Shown in pieces: positions 1 to 9,401 of a stretch of DNA of 64,000 nt (the stretch's first letter is position 1; each line of letters opens with the position of its first letter). Location of the stretch: the NCBI GenBank assembly GCA_012862575.1, contig BLSF01000022.1:434001-498000 (forward strand). The letters are read 5' to 3'. The position numbers were made by a program, and so were the translations under genes. The notes under the pieces are model-generated. The model was given only the letters and a program-made list of their open reading frames with translations, was not told the DNA's origin and did no database searches. The DNA is from Parietichytrium sp. I65-24A. Taxonomy: Eukaryota > Sar > Bigyra > Thraustochytrida > Thraustochytriidae.

Positions 1-767
1 GCAGCTGTGGGACTTGGCAGTGAGTCTGGTCTTGCTCGTAGCGTATATGCCCACTCGTCCCAGAGACCAAAGAGACCAAAGAGATTAAAGAGACCAAAGA
101 GACCAAAGAGAGAGCGTACTTGCAGTGTTAGTACGTACGTACGGTACTCGAGTACTGGGGACACTGGGGACACTGGGGACACAGTCAGTGCTGGCGGCCG
201 CGGGTGTGATCCATTTATACCAGGTGAATACGTCGCAAAAATTTGGAATACAAACAATATTGCCTGATATGAAGAGCGCCTCTATCCGATTCCGAGTCAC
301 TGGCAGTGGCACTAGCTAGCATGGCATCAAGATGACGATGATGAAGAAGAAGATGATGATGATGGTGATGGTGATGATGTGATCGTTGGAAAAGCCGTCT
401 GGCAGGCAATGGGCCTCGGAAGACCGAATCGATGAAAGATCTGTCGAGGGTGTACTGGTAGAGGCACTCTGCCGGTGCCAAGAGCTTGCTAGATATTTCG
501 ACGACTGCAAATAGAGGCAGGCGCACAGAAGGAGAGTGTCTTGGAACCAAAATACAGTCAGGTTGATGTCTTTTACTATTCACACAAATAAGGGTCAGAA
601 GAGATAGAACGCCATGGAGGCGGGTTTTAAAGTGTTGTTGGTTTGTACAGAGACAGCAGCATGATGTCAATTCGCGGCGACATTTCTGTACGGTGCAAAA
701 TCGGAATATGTGTGCAGTCAAAATTTCAATAGTGGCTCGAGCAAAAATTGTCTGCGTGGCGCGAAAC
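1..767. other. Intergenic DNA with two 9-bp-unit minisatellites
   Basis: No reading frame here looks like a gene. Positions 62-110 hold about five copies of the 9-bp unit AGAGACCAA (one copy reads AGAGATTAA). Positions 150-181 hold about three copies of GGACACTGG. A GAT/GAA-rich trinucleotide stretch lies at 327-380. The short frames through the region encode runs such as Lys-Arg-Pro or His that only mirror the repeats. Confidence 0.6.
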
Positions 768-1694
768 TTAGTCGAGGCTGAACCTTGGAGGCACAGAGCT
801 GGACACCAGAGCAGGAAGCAATTCTTTGAGCTGTTTCGCCTCGGGAATCCCGAGCTCAGAGGCCCTTCTAAATACTGTGAAGGCCGCTCCGTTGATACCC
901 CGCATGGCGTGCTCGCTATTGCGATACACTTTGGTCGCTTCCACTAGGAATCCGCAAACCTGGGATAGTTCAGATCGAGAGAGCTTGGCCTCGTTATTTT
1001 TAAATAGCAAAACATTGAGCAACGCCAAAGCTACGACAATGATTTGCTCGCAATACAAGTGTTTTCGTCCAGCACAGATGGTAACTTCTAAAGTGCCTTT
1101 CCGTATCATCGCTGCCTGCGCGGCAGGCGAAGCGCCTCTGCCCAGCTTGAGAAGAAAGAAGAGTCCATACTCTTGCACATCTGGTTCCAAAATGTGCTCT
1201 TTCATGATCTCAATCGTTAAAGGAACGATGTCGCTCGAGAGCAACTCCTCCCTCGCGACGTCACTTGTAACGACAACGTCGCTCAGTGTTAAAAAACAAT
1301 ATTCAACCACGGCTGGGTGCTCCCGAAAGAGATGAAGCACCTGCACCACGTCCATATGCCCGTGCAGCTCAGAAAGCCTCTGCACATAAGATGTCCCCCT
1401 CCCGAGAAATGCGGTGGTAGTGCCCACGCAAAACCGCGCCGCCTCGGGATCGCGAAGCCCGATTTCCCTTAGTTTCTTCACCACGTACGCAACGTCCCGG
1501 CGATTCCACCACAAACTCATCCGAAGACTCAACAGATGCAGGCGTCTGGACCGTTTCTTAAGATTGCTTGAGCTCCCCCCAATGCTGAGCAGGGAGAATC
1601 GCCCGTCCGCTTTGCTCTTGGCATCTTGCAGTTCGGGGAGCATCGTCGCGCGTGAGTTGGGCCCCCAACTCGCAGACTCAGACGTCCTCATCAT
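768..1694 (-). CDS. Armadillo-like helical repeat protein (hypothetical)
   Basis: The frame encodes 308 residues from the ATG at 1694, a Met-Met start followed by RTSESASWGP. The frame is open further upstream, but that part is Cys/Arg-rich and does not look like protein. From about residue 65 the sequence is a run of amphipathic helices with the spacing and Leu/Val/Ala pattern of ARM/HEAT repeats, for example the segments VAYVVKKLREIGL, VVEYCFLTLSDVVV and VQEYGLFFLLKLGRG. Such alpha-solenoids usually act as protein-binding scaffolds. I cannot name a family or partner. There is no signal peptide or membrane segment, so a cytosolic or nuclear location is expected. The nearest neighbour is the same-strand DUF2828 gene 2.6 kb upstream, which gives no functional hint. 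The ARM assignment rests on pattern only. Confidence 0.7.
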   Translation of the reverse strand: MMRTSESASWGPNSRATMLPELQDAKSKADGRFSLLSIGGSSSNLKKRSRRLHLLSLRMSLWWNRRDVAYVVKKLREIGLRDPEAARFCVGTTTAFLGRGTSYVQRLSELHGHMDVVQVLHLFREHPAVVEYCFLTLSDVVVTSDVAREELLSSDIVPLTIEIMKEHILEPDVQEYGLFFLLKLGRGASPAAQAAMIRKGTLEVTICAGRKHLYCEQIIVVALALLNVLLFKNNEAKLSRSELSQVCGFLVEATKVYRNSEHAMRGINGAAFTVFRRASELGIPEAKQLKELLPALVSSSVPPRFSLD

Positions 1695-4310
1695 AAAGAG
1701 CTCTCCACGCTTGTTGAGTGCATTACAATGTGCGACATACACGGCACAACACGGCGCAGGCAAGAAGGAGAACGGTCTTTGCACTCGTGCGTGACGTGTG
1801 GATGCAGATACAAACACTGCTGCTTTGCTGCGCCTTTGAGTCTCGCGACGGCGGTGTCCAGTGATCGACTGGCAAAACCCCCCTCGTCCTGGCTTGGAGT
1901 CTACGCCACACAACTTTTGTCCTCTGATGAACCGATCTGCAAGTCTTGCTTGCCTGCCTGCCAGTCTTCAACCACGGTATGCTTGCAATAGGACCTGCTC
2001 TTCGGCGTCCCTGGAGTGGCTTGCGCGTACTGTTTACTCTTGATTGGGAGTATAATTGACGTGAAGACTCTCGCCAAAGGAACGCAACACGGCTGTCCCT
2101 TCTTCCTCCCTCTTCTCCCTCCCTCCGCCCTCACTTCTTTCCTTCCTCCCCCCTCTTTCTCTCTCTCTCTCTCTCTCTCTTTTGAGTTTGTCTAGCTGCC
2201 AGAAAGTGTCGCCAGGGGAGGGACACAGCTGGTACGATACGCAACTGTGCGAAATCTGCGTCTGTTTGGTCCAAGTCTTAGAGGCCCAGTCCCTCTCCAC
2301 TCTCCACTTTCCACTTTCCACTCTTTGCTCTTTGCTCGCTGGTCTGTGTTTAGCTATGTTTGGTTGTTTGGTTGGTCGTTTGGTTGTTTCTTTGGTCCCT
2401 GCTTGCCCTACTGCCCTGCTCTGTGTTGCGTTGTCTTGCGTTGCGTGTCGGCCCACTGGCTAAAGTTAGAGAGCATTAGCCATTGGTTCGGTATTCCTTG
2501 AGACTTCAAATAATTTGGACGGATGTTGCAACTCGTGACAGGGGCAGACATTGCCTAACTAAGGAACATTGTAAATTTTCTCGGTAAGTACTCTACACAA
2601 ACTTTGACAATGACAATGAGACACTGTGAGGAATCGCAGTTTCTTTTCACCCATTCATGCTACTCCCGTTAATCAGTTGGACTACACGCAAGCCAGCACG
2701 AGCGTTGTTCTCTGAGTCGCGTCTTCTGAGTCTCGGCGACTAACCCTTAACTTACTCACACTCCAGTCAAAGTCTCGGCACTCCCGAGAAGTCTGAATGA
2801 AGACTATGAAGACTCTCGACACAGCGTCGCATGAGCTTATGTGAACATGCCTCACAGCTACTGGAGACAGCTACTGAGTACAGTGCCGGATGCGCCGAGT
2901 GTGAGTGTGGCCTCCCCTCCCTTGCCCCCCTGGCCTTTCCTTCCTTTCTTTCTTTATATTAGAGAAGAGAAGTTTGCCCTTTCCTTGGCTTTTCGTGGGT
3001 AGCTGGGTAGCTAACTCGTACCGCGCACGCCGGGGAGATCACGGCTGACGTCGCGGCTGCAAGATGGCAAGATGCATGCAGCGCTTAGAAGGCTGAGAAC
3101 AACAGGGACAAGCAAGCACTTAAGTACTTAGTACCGAACTTATACTGTAATGTTGCGAAGATTCCTCGCTTTGCACGTGAAACAGAAAAAGAAATGACAA
3201 CGACCATAGTAATTATAATTAATTCGCTGTCTGTCAGTACTTCTCTCAATCAATCAATCGCAAAGCCTTGACTGACTCGAGTGGCACCCATGGAGCTCAT
3301 GGAGCGAACGATCAGTTAGTGCTGCCGACTACTAAGTAAGTACAGAAGCTGCAATACTTTTCCTCGCCCATTCCTCCCTTCCTCCCTCTTGCTTTGTAGG
3401 TTTTGTCGAATTTGTGTTTTCAGGCTTTGCATTCTTTGCATCACATGCGAAGTTCAACTTTGCTCGCATGCATGGTTGAGCTTATGTCATGAAAGAAAGA
3501 AAGAAAGAAAGAAAGAAAGACAAGCGAACGTTGTTCCATCCCACGTAAGGCTTCCACGCCAGGCATGCGGGTGCAGGCGTGGGTGGGCTCTGTGCCACAC
3601 GTTATTCCAACTTGCAACGAAGATTGCTGCGCCCGATTGCGATGGTTTTTGTGCCAAGCCAAGCCATGGCCCGAGTCTTTGTGTCTTTCGTCTTGGACTG
3701 TCTTCGTATTCTTCGTTGTCACGTCCCGAAAAAGCATAAATCAAAAGCAGTGAAGCTTTACTTACTCCCCAACCGAGCTCGCTACGCGGTAGCACCTCGC
3801 CATTCCTCCCTAACTAGTCTAACTTCCCTCGCGCACGTGTTCACGACCCTACGGCAGCGTAGCTGACTCTCTGCACGGCACGTGCCGCGTCACTCTGGGG
3901 TGCTTGTATCGTAGACGTTGCGTTGCTTACGTGGCTTTAGGGGTGCACGTTACGTGAATTACGCGCCGAGAAACTGGCCACGCTCCTGTTTCCATCTGTT
4001 TCCATCTGTTTCCACTGTTTCCCATGTTTCTCCATGTTTCTCCATCGCGTTTCCCAAATTTCCGTCCACCCCGCACGTGCAGTTCAACAGTTTGCGCCTT
4101 GATTGACGAATCGCTTGGCCTCAAAGCGAGGAGAGCTAAGCTGCACGAGGATTTCAACATATTTCAACAGGCGAGGCCCCAGACTCGACCCTAGACTCGA
4201 CTCAAGATGCTCAGCTCGACAGTGACTTGGACCCAGAGGCTCCGACTCGGACTCTGAATAAAATGAACGGATCTTTTTCCAGGAAGAAAAGAAATTTAGT
4301 AGAATTTTTA
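1695..4310. other. Intergenic region with CT, GAAA and TTTCCATCTG-type repeats
   Basis: This 2.6-kb stretch has no convincing gene. It contains a (CT)n run ending at 2180, CCACTTT/CTTTGCT-type 7-bp repeats around 2292-2335, a (GAAA)n run at 3490-3521, and TTTCCATCTG followed by TTTCTCCATG tandem units at 3988-4046. It should contain the promoter of the gene starting at 1694 and the 3' end of the gene ending at 4311. Confidence 0.55.
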
Positions 4311-6128
4311 TCAAGATAAATGGACTTTCTGAAGTTCCGAAGGTTCAGGGAGCTGGAGGAGGCGGTTATCCGAATACTTCTCCAGGCGAGCTCTCACAGG
4401 GCCGAGCGCTCCCTCTGAAAGTATATTTTCCAGCATTTCTTTCGAAGTGATTTGACGTCTTACCTTTTCTATCTTGCCAGTTTCTTCGTCCACAACGAGC
4501 TCTTCTCTCTCTAGCTCCCCGGAGAAGATAAACTTGAGCAAGGCAGGGGAATACCCGCTTAGGAGAATCTTCCCTTCCTCGTTGCCTTTCACAGGGAAAC
4601 CAACAGTTGATGCCCTCACGTTCCAGAAAATGATCTTTGGTGGGCGCATAGCCTTCCCATGGACCTCTTTTCCCAACTCTTCGAACAGCTTCTTCACATT
4701 TTTCGAAAAGGTCCGCTTCCCGGCTTCCCGGTCGGCTGAATTAAATTGCATATCCGACACAATCAGAAGGGAGGGGACGTCCTCTTCTTTCAACTGGTTG
4801 GCGCGCACAACCTCGGCGATCTTCTCGAGCGCCTTGTAAATATCAGTGCTTCCCCCCCATGGGGCACGGAGGGTTTTATCCACCTTCTCTTGGAGTGTGT
4901 TGCAACTTGACAAGTTTACCCACGATGGTTTTGACTCAAATGTCAGGAAAATGTCTCTGAAAGCCTTCGGAGCGATCTCCGAGCACAGGATCGCCATTGC
5001 CACAGACACCATCATTGGGATTCCCGACATACTACCGGACACATCTGCGAGAACCACAACATTGCTCAAGTCAATTGGTAGGGTTCCATTCCCGGACTCC
5101 ACCATAGCTGCCAGTTCTTCTTTGCGGGCTTTGATTTTCGCGACAGTGCTCTTTCGCATCGACACCCACTGCTTCCCGGCGAGCAAGCCAGAAAGAATGT
5201 CAGAACGTCTCCGATTACTTACGCTCTCCACGATTTCGTGCGGGAACATTTGACTTCCGTTAAGTTTGCTGTTCCCCTCCGTCAGAACGTCGAAAAACTT
5301 CTGTCGGGCCACTTTGCGGTCTTCGAGATTGTGGCGTTCGTTATTGGTTTTTGTAAGATTTGCAAAAGCAAGCGCATTGCGCTTCACGCAGAGTGATGGG
5401 ACCTTCGAGAAGTCAATGTCTGAGTACTTTTGTGCGCACATCATGGTCTCCGTCACATTCAGATGCTTGCGCATGGCGGCCACGTCCTTGCGAAAAACCA
5501 TCTTTTTCTCCTCCACATCTCCGTAGACGCGCTTACTGATTTCGGACACGCATTTGAAAGCCTTGTCGTACTTTGATTTCTCACTCGGCACGTATTTAGC
5601 ATACATAGATAGGCTTGGCTGTTTCTCTCCTTTCGACTCAGCGTCGCTCTTGGTTGGTTCTGAGGAGTGCGACAATTGCTCCAGCACATCCATATCCTTC
5701 CGATGCTGAGCAGCGCAAATGTCCCATATTGCACCAGCGAGAACCTGATAGGAATCCGATTTGCTGCCGTCTTTGATGCACCCCTTGCAAACCAGGAGAA
5801 ACGCAAACAGGTCCTTCCAGTAGCCGTACTCTGGCACAAGATCCAGCAAGTCAAGGACCACATCCGGATAAGTTTCGTAGAGCTTGAAAAGCAGCATGTA
5901 GAAGAGAGACTTCTCGCCCTTTCCTCCCCGGCACCACCTGGTCTGAAATGTGAGAACAAAAAGTTTTCTCACCAACTCAGCGTCTTCTCTCTTCTTTGCA
6001 GCAGCCAGTACGAGGCCCACCCGCCATTCAACGTCCCATCTCTGGATTCCTCGCACGAGCCTGTCGGAAAGACCGAGCAGCTCGTCATTTAGCCCCTTGT
6101 CGGAATTCGGAATGCGCAACATGGCCAT
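4311..6128 (-). CDS. DUF2828 family protein with C-terminal vWA domain
   Basis: I start the gene at the ATG at 6128 (AAA ATG G context), giving 605 residues. The open frame continues upstream to 6389, but that part encodes a Lys-Glu-Arg run produced by a CTTT microsatellite and is probably 5' UTR. The N-terminal half shows the family signature CRGGKGEKSLFYMLLF followed by VPEYGYWKDLF. The C-terminal half is a von Willebrand A fold with an intact metal-ion-dependent adhesion site: DVSGSMSG near residue 361, GGSTDIYKAL, and IVSDMQF. The family is known from plants, fungi, amoebae and giant viruses (mimivirus L728 group). It is distantly reminiscent of Ro/TROVE proteins with their helical plus vWA layout, but its biochemical role is not established. 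There is no signal peptide or membrane segment. It lies divergent from the aquaporin-like gene at 7146. Confidence 0.88.
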   Translation of the reverse strand: MAMLRIPNSDKGLNDELLGLSDRLVRGIQRWDVEWRVGLVLAAAKKREDAELVRKLFVLTFQTRWCRGGKGEKSLFYMLLFKLYETYPDVVLDLLDLVPEYGYWKDLFAFLLVCKGCIKDGSKSDSYQVLAGAIWDICAAQHRKDMDVLEQLSHSSEPTKSDAESKGEKQPSLSMYAKYVPSEKSKYDKAFKCVSEISKRVYGDVEEKKMVFRKDVAAMRKHLNVTETMMCAQKYSDIDFSKVPSLCVKRNALAFANLTKTNNERHNLEDRKVARQKFFDVLTEGNSKLNGSQMFPHEIVESVSNRRRSDILSGLLAGKQWVSMRKSTVAKIKARKEELAAMVESGNGTLPIDLSNVVVLADVSGSMSGIPMMVSVAMAILCSEIAPKAFRDIFLTFESKPSWVNLSSCNTLQEKVDKTLRAPWGGSTDIYKALEKIAEVVRANQLKEEDVPSLLIVSDMQFNSADREAGKRTFSKNVKKLFEELGKEVHGKAMRPPKIIFWNVRASTVGFPVKGNEEGKILLSGYSPALLKFIFSGELEREELVVDEETGKIEKVRRQITSKEMLENILSEGALGPVRARLEKYSDNRLLQLPEPSELQKVHLS

Positions 6129-6845
6129 TTTCTCCAGCGACAAAATCAGAATTCTGCTTCTCAGCTTTTTCAACCATAGACGCCCAGACCGACATTTCTC
6201 CGACTGTGAATTCTGTCTGATATGTGCAAGATGACTGACCTGTCCACGATGCCGATGGCGCTTTCTTTCTTTCTTTCTTTCTTTCTCCGCACTCTGTTTC
6301 TGGCGACTCGGCTGTTCTCTGCTGTTCTCTTGAGCTCTCCGTGCTTCTGTTTGGTGTTTGGGTTTGGGTTTTGCTGTGCAAGATCTCACTTCTGACTTTG
6401 GATTTTCGGTTCATTTGTGAACACGCAACAGAAGATACAATTAACTCTTCACTCTCTGAATGAATGCACATTTCGCAGGAAAAGAGAGGAAAAGTAGAAT
6501 TTAGCTTTTGAATGATTGCTAGCGAACCTTTAGGTGCAGATAGCAAGGTGGAACTTGGAACATTCGGAGAACGAGTCAGAACAATCTGGCGAGTTCTAAC
6601 ATTGTTCCAATCTGCGCTGTCTGGGTTCCAATGATGTTCTGATTTCGGAAAGGCGGGGAGACATTTCAGTATGGACATGGCTTCCCTTCCACGAAATTCA
6701 CAAAATCTCAAATCCAAACTAATCTCTAGCTGAAGTAGCACACTGATAGCGAACAAAACGAACGACGCCAATAGAGTAGATTCTGCTAGCTAGCCTTAAG
6801 TAGCACACGCTGTCTCCTTGTGTTTACTGTTTTACTGTCAATGTT

Positions 6846-6899
6846 TTCATTGATTAAAACTGTGAATGAACGAATGAAAATGGTTTCACAGTCAATGAA
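6846..6899. repeat. Inverted repeat / hairpin with TTCACAGTCAATGAA arm
   Basis: The left arm is TTCATTGA (6846-6853), then six unpaired bases TTAAAA, then CTGTGAA (6860-6866). The right arm is TTCACAGTCAATGAA (6885-6899). The two halves pair perfectly over 15 bp around the bulge, with an 18-nt loop. The right arm carries the 11-mer TTCACAGTCAA that recurs across the window. Confidence 0.7.
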
Positions 6900-6931
6900 C
6901 ATGTCATGTTGACCAGCACTTTCAACTGAGT

Positions 6932-6974
6932 GACTGTAAAGACTGTAAAGACTGTAAAGACAAAAGACTGTAAA
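6932..6974 (+). repeat. GACTGTAAA 9-bp minisatellite (four copies)
   Basis: Exact copies begin at 6932, 6941, 6950 and 6966, with a short spacer before the last. The array ends about 170 bp before the ATG of the aquaporin-like gene. The same unit appears in reverse orientation upstream of the protease gene at 56596. Confidence 0.85.
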
Positions 6975-7145
6975 GGCCAGTGCCATCTTTCGCCATCTTT
7001 CGCAGAGCGGCAAGTCAAGACAGACACAAACGCGAAAGGGTTGAACAAGCAAAATAGATGAGGTTGTGAATTAGAAAACCACGGAGATCAGAGAGTCAGT
7101 CGGCGCGCCGCGTGGGTGTAGTTTTTGCAAAAGGCAGCGGCTGAG

Positions 7146-7838
7146 ATGGATTTGTCAGGTGCCAGCCTGGCCGAGGAGTTTGCAGCTTGCGTGGCGGCAG
7201 CGTGCCTGAGCGCAGCTGCATTCTATGTGCCACATGCTCTGGAATGGCCAATGGCGCACGAGGCCACGGCCGTTTTGTTCTTTATGTCGCTATTGGCGTA
7301 TGAATCGCTGCGAATGCGCGCAGTGCTCAATCCCGCCACACACTTTCAGGCATTTGTTGCGCGCCCTGGAAAGTCACAGTTCAAGCAATTCGCGGTGGGC
7401 TCTCTTGTGGACTTGTTGGGCTATGTTGTCGGCAATTGGGTGTCTTTGAAAGCGCTACAGTCTTTGAATAGCACCGTCTCGTTCGTGCCCGTTGAGCCCG
7501 CCATCAGCTACGTGGAGATTGCCCTTATCGAGGGGCTCATCTTTTTTGCGCTTCAATTCTTCGCCACGCGAGTCACCCAATCGGCTCTTTTGCAATCGCT
7601 TTTCTGCACGATCATCGTGTTCCTATTTCTCGAAGTCACAGGGTCGTACTCGAGCCCAGCTGCTTTCTACTCCAAAGTTCTCGTTTCTGGGGCAGACCTC
7701 CTGCACCCTTCCTTCTCCGCTTACCTGATTGGCCCCTGCCTAGGGTCAATCGCTGCGCTTCCATTCTTGCGCGCAACGCCGCAGAAAACTAATCCCGCGA
7801 TTGTTGCGGCGAAAGCGCAAAAGGCGAAACAGCTTTGA
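7146..7838 (+). CDS. Aquaporin-like (MIP family) channel with one degenerate NPA motif
   Basis: The ATG at 7146 begins MDLSGASLAEE and gives 230 residues, normal for the MIP family (about 220-300). About six hydrophobic segments are visible, roughly residues 10-30, 36-55, 80-105, 118-140, 145-167 and 185-205. The first half-helix loop contains the canonical motif, LNPATH with NPA at residues 62-64. The second loop reads GSYSSPAAF, so the NPA equivalent at 170-172 is SPA. A downstream YLIGPCLGSIAA matches the usual Y-x-x-GP-x-x-G helix. MIP channels move water or small neutral solutes across membranes. An altered NPA box is typical of unorthodox members such as AQP11/12 and plant SIPs, so substrate and membrane cannot be inferred. 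The C-terminal tail is short and Lys-rich. It lies divergent from the DUF2828 gene. Confidence 0.8.
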   Translation: MDLSGASLAEEFAACVAAACLSAAAFYVPHALEWPMAHEATAVLFFMSLLAYESLRMRAVLNPATHFQAFVARPGKSQFKQFAVGSLVDLLGYVVGNWVSLKALQSLNSTVSFVPVEPAISYVEIALIEGLIFFALQFFATRVTQSALLQSLFCTIIVFLFLEVTGSYSSPAAFYSKVLVSGADLLHPSFSAYLIGPCLGSIAALPFLRATPQKTNPAIVAAKAQKAKQL

Positions 7839-9401
7839 TTGGGTGGTTCTCCAGATCCAAGAGAAACTCTTGAACTTTATGCCATCGTCAGCGACCGTCA
7901 GCGAGAGGCGATTCGGCAATCTAACGGAAAGAACTTGGAAAGCTGCCTTCTCGTCCTGTGGACCCTTTCTGCTCCGCTCCGCTCGATACTGGGAATCTTG
8001 TGCATTCAGGTCAACGCAATAGAGCTCCCCTGTCCTTGCGAATGGAGTGTCCTGCCTTGCCAAGTCGCAGATTTTGCTTTTGCGCACTTCCACGTCTCGC
8101 AACTTGAAAATCCACGCGCGGAAATATGGGACCGCCAGTGCAAGTCGCACGCATACACGCACGCACTCTCCTGCTCGTTCTTCAAGCATCACAACCGCGA
8201 TCGATAAGTTTTCCTAAACAACCGACGCAACTCAAACTTGCTGTCACATCATGATAACCTCTTTCTTTCATCCAAGTCTCGCCGTATTTTTATGTCTTCA
8301 CCAGCCAATCTCCTCAAGCCCATCCGCGACATATTCTTGCACCATTTCCCCCACATATTCGGCCGCCCACACTACGGCAGCCTCCAAAGCCACCTCGAAC
8401 CACTCGCACTCCATCGTCAAACCCAGCCCCTTGGAGTTGTTTGTTATAAGTGCTCTCTTGAGCTGCCTTGCTTCTTTCTTTCTTGCTTGCTTGCTTTCTT
8501 TCCCTTCTCTTCTCCGCAGATGCCCTGTCCCACTTGCTTCGACCGCGTACCCCACACTAGCGCTAAACTGTCCCCCGCACCTGGCACCTGGCACTCTCAG
8601 TTTTGCCAAATTTGCCCACTGCCATTGCCATTGCCATAAAAACAATGATGAACACAATGATGAAAACAATGAAATGAGAACAATGATGAAAACTTTGATG
8701 AAAACAAGGAAATGAAAACGAGGAAGACAATGAAAACAACAATCCCATTTCCAAAACTAACTTTCAATCAAATTCATCCGTCTATCAGTCAATCAATCTC
8801 AATCAGATCAAATCAAATCAATCAATCAAAAACTAAACACTTTTCGAAAGAGTCTTTTGTTTCTTTGGTTTCGAGTACTTTCGAGTCCACCAAAATCCAC
8901 CAAAAGTATTAGTATAAATAGTTGACCCACTGCTATAGCATACTGTCCTTCTACAGAATGCGGTAACAGCCCAGGGTGATTGGATGTAAGAGGTGATTGC
9001 CTGCCCAAGCTACTGAATACGCTAGTAGTAGTACCCTATTGCAAGGGATAAGCAAAACTAGCTAATTAGCATCATACGAGCAACTCTAGCCAGCACCTAG
9101 AATTAATTAATTGATTGCGCCTTAGATCTCGAGGTAAGATTATTCCTACAACAAGCCAAATACCCGTAACAATAGCACCTCCTACAACACTAATCAACAC
9201 TACATTCCACACTAAAGATTGCTAGCGCCTCACGTTGCAGGGTAGCAAGTGCTAACAAGTGCTATCAGGTCCGCGCGTCCCCCACAGTGAGCGTCCCACT
9301 GCGAGTCCCACCCTTCCGCGTACGCTAATCCCCTCAAGTTCGTAGTCTACATACCTACACACCTACATACCAACATACGTATAGAAACGAAAAAGAAAAG
9401 G
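7839..9401. other. Intergenic region, no gene seen
   Basis: This stretch is AT-rich toward the right. Imperfect AACAATGATGAAA repeats lie at about 8640-8735 and AATCAATC-type repeats at 8785-8830. A TATA-like stretch AGTATAAATAG lies near 8911, about 490 bp before the oxidoreductase start. Reading frames in 7839-8715 have no recognisable protein content. Confidence 0.5.

Larger units (their letters stand above)
6129..7145. other. Divergent intergenic region between DUF2828 and aquaporin genes
   Basis: This stretch is flanked by two outward-facing starts, so it should hold both promoters. It contains a (TTCT)n run at 6262-6289, a hairpin-forming inverted repeat at 6846-6899, and a GACTGTAAA minisatellite at 6932-6974. 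No extra gene is visible. The short minus-strand frames are not convincing. Confidence 0.5.

Noticed and set aside
6129-6389. N-terminal extension of the DUF2828 protein
   Set aside because: It encodes a Lys-Glu-Arg run from a microsatellite. The ATG at 6128 has a better context and begins near the conserved region.
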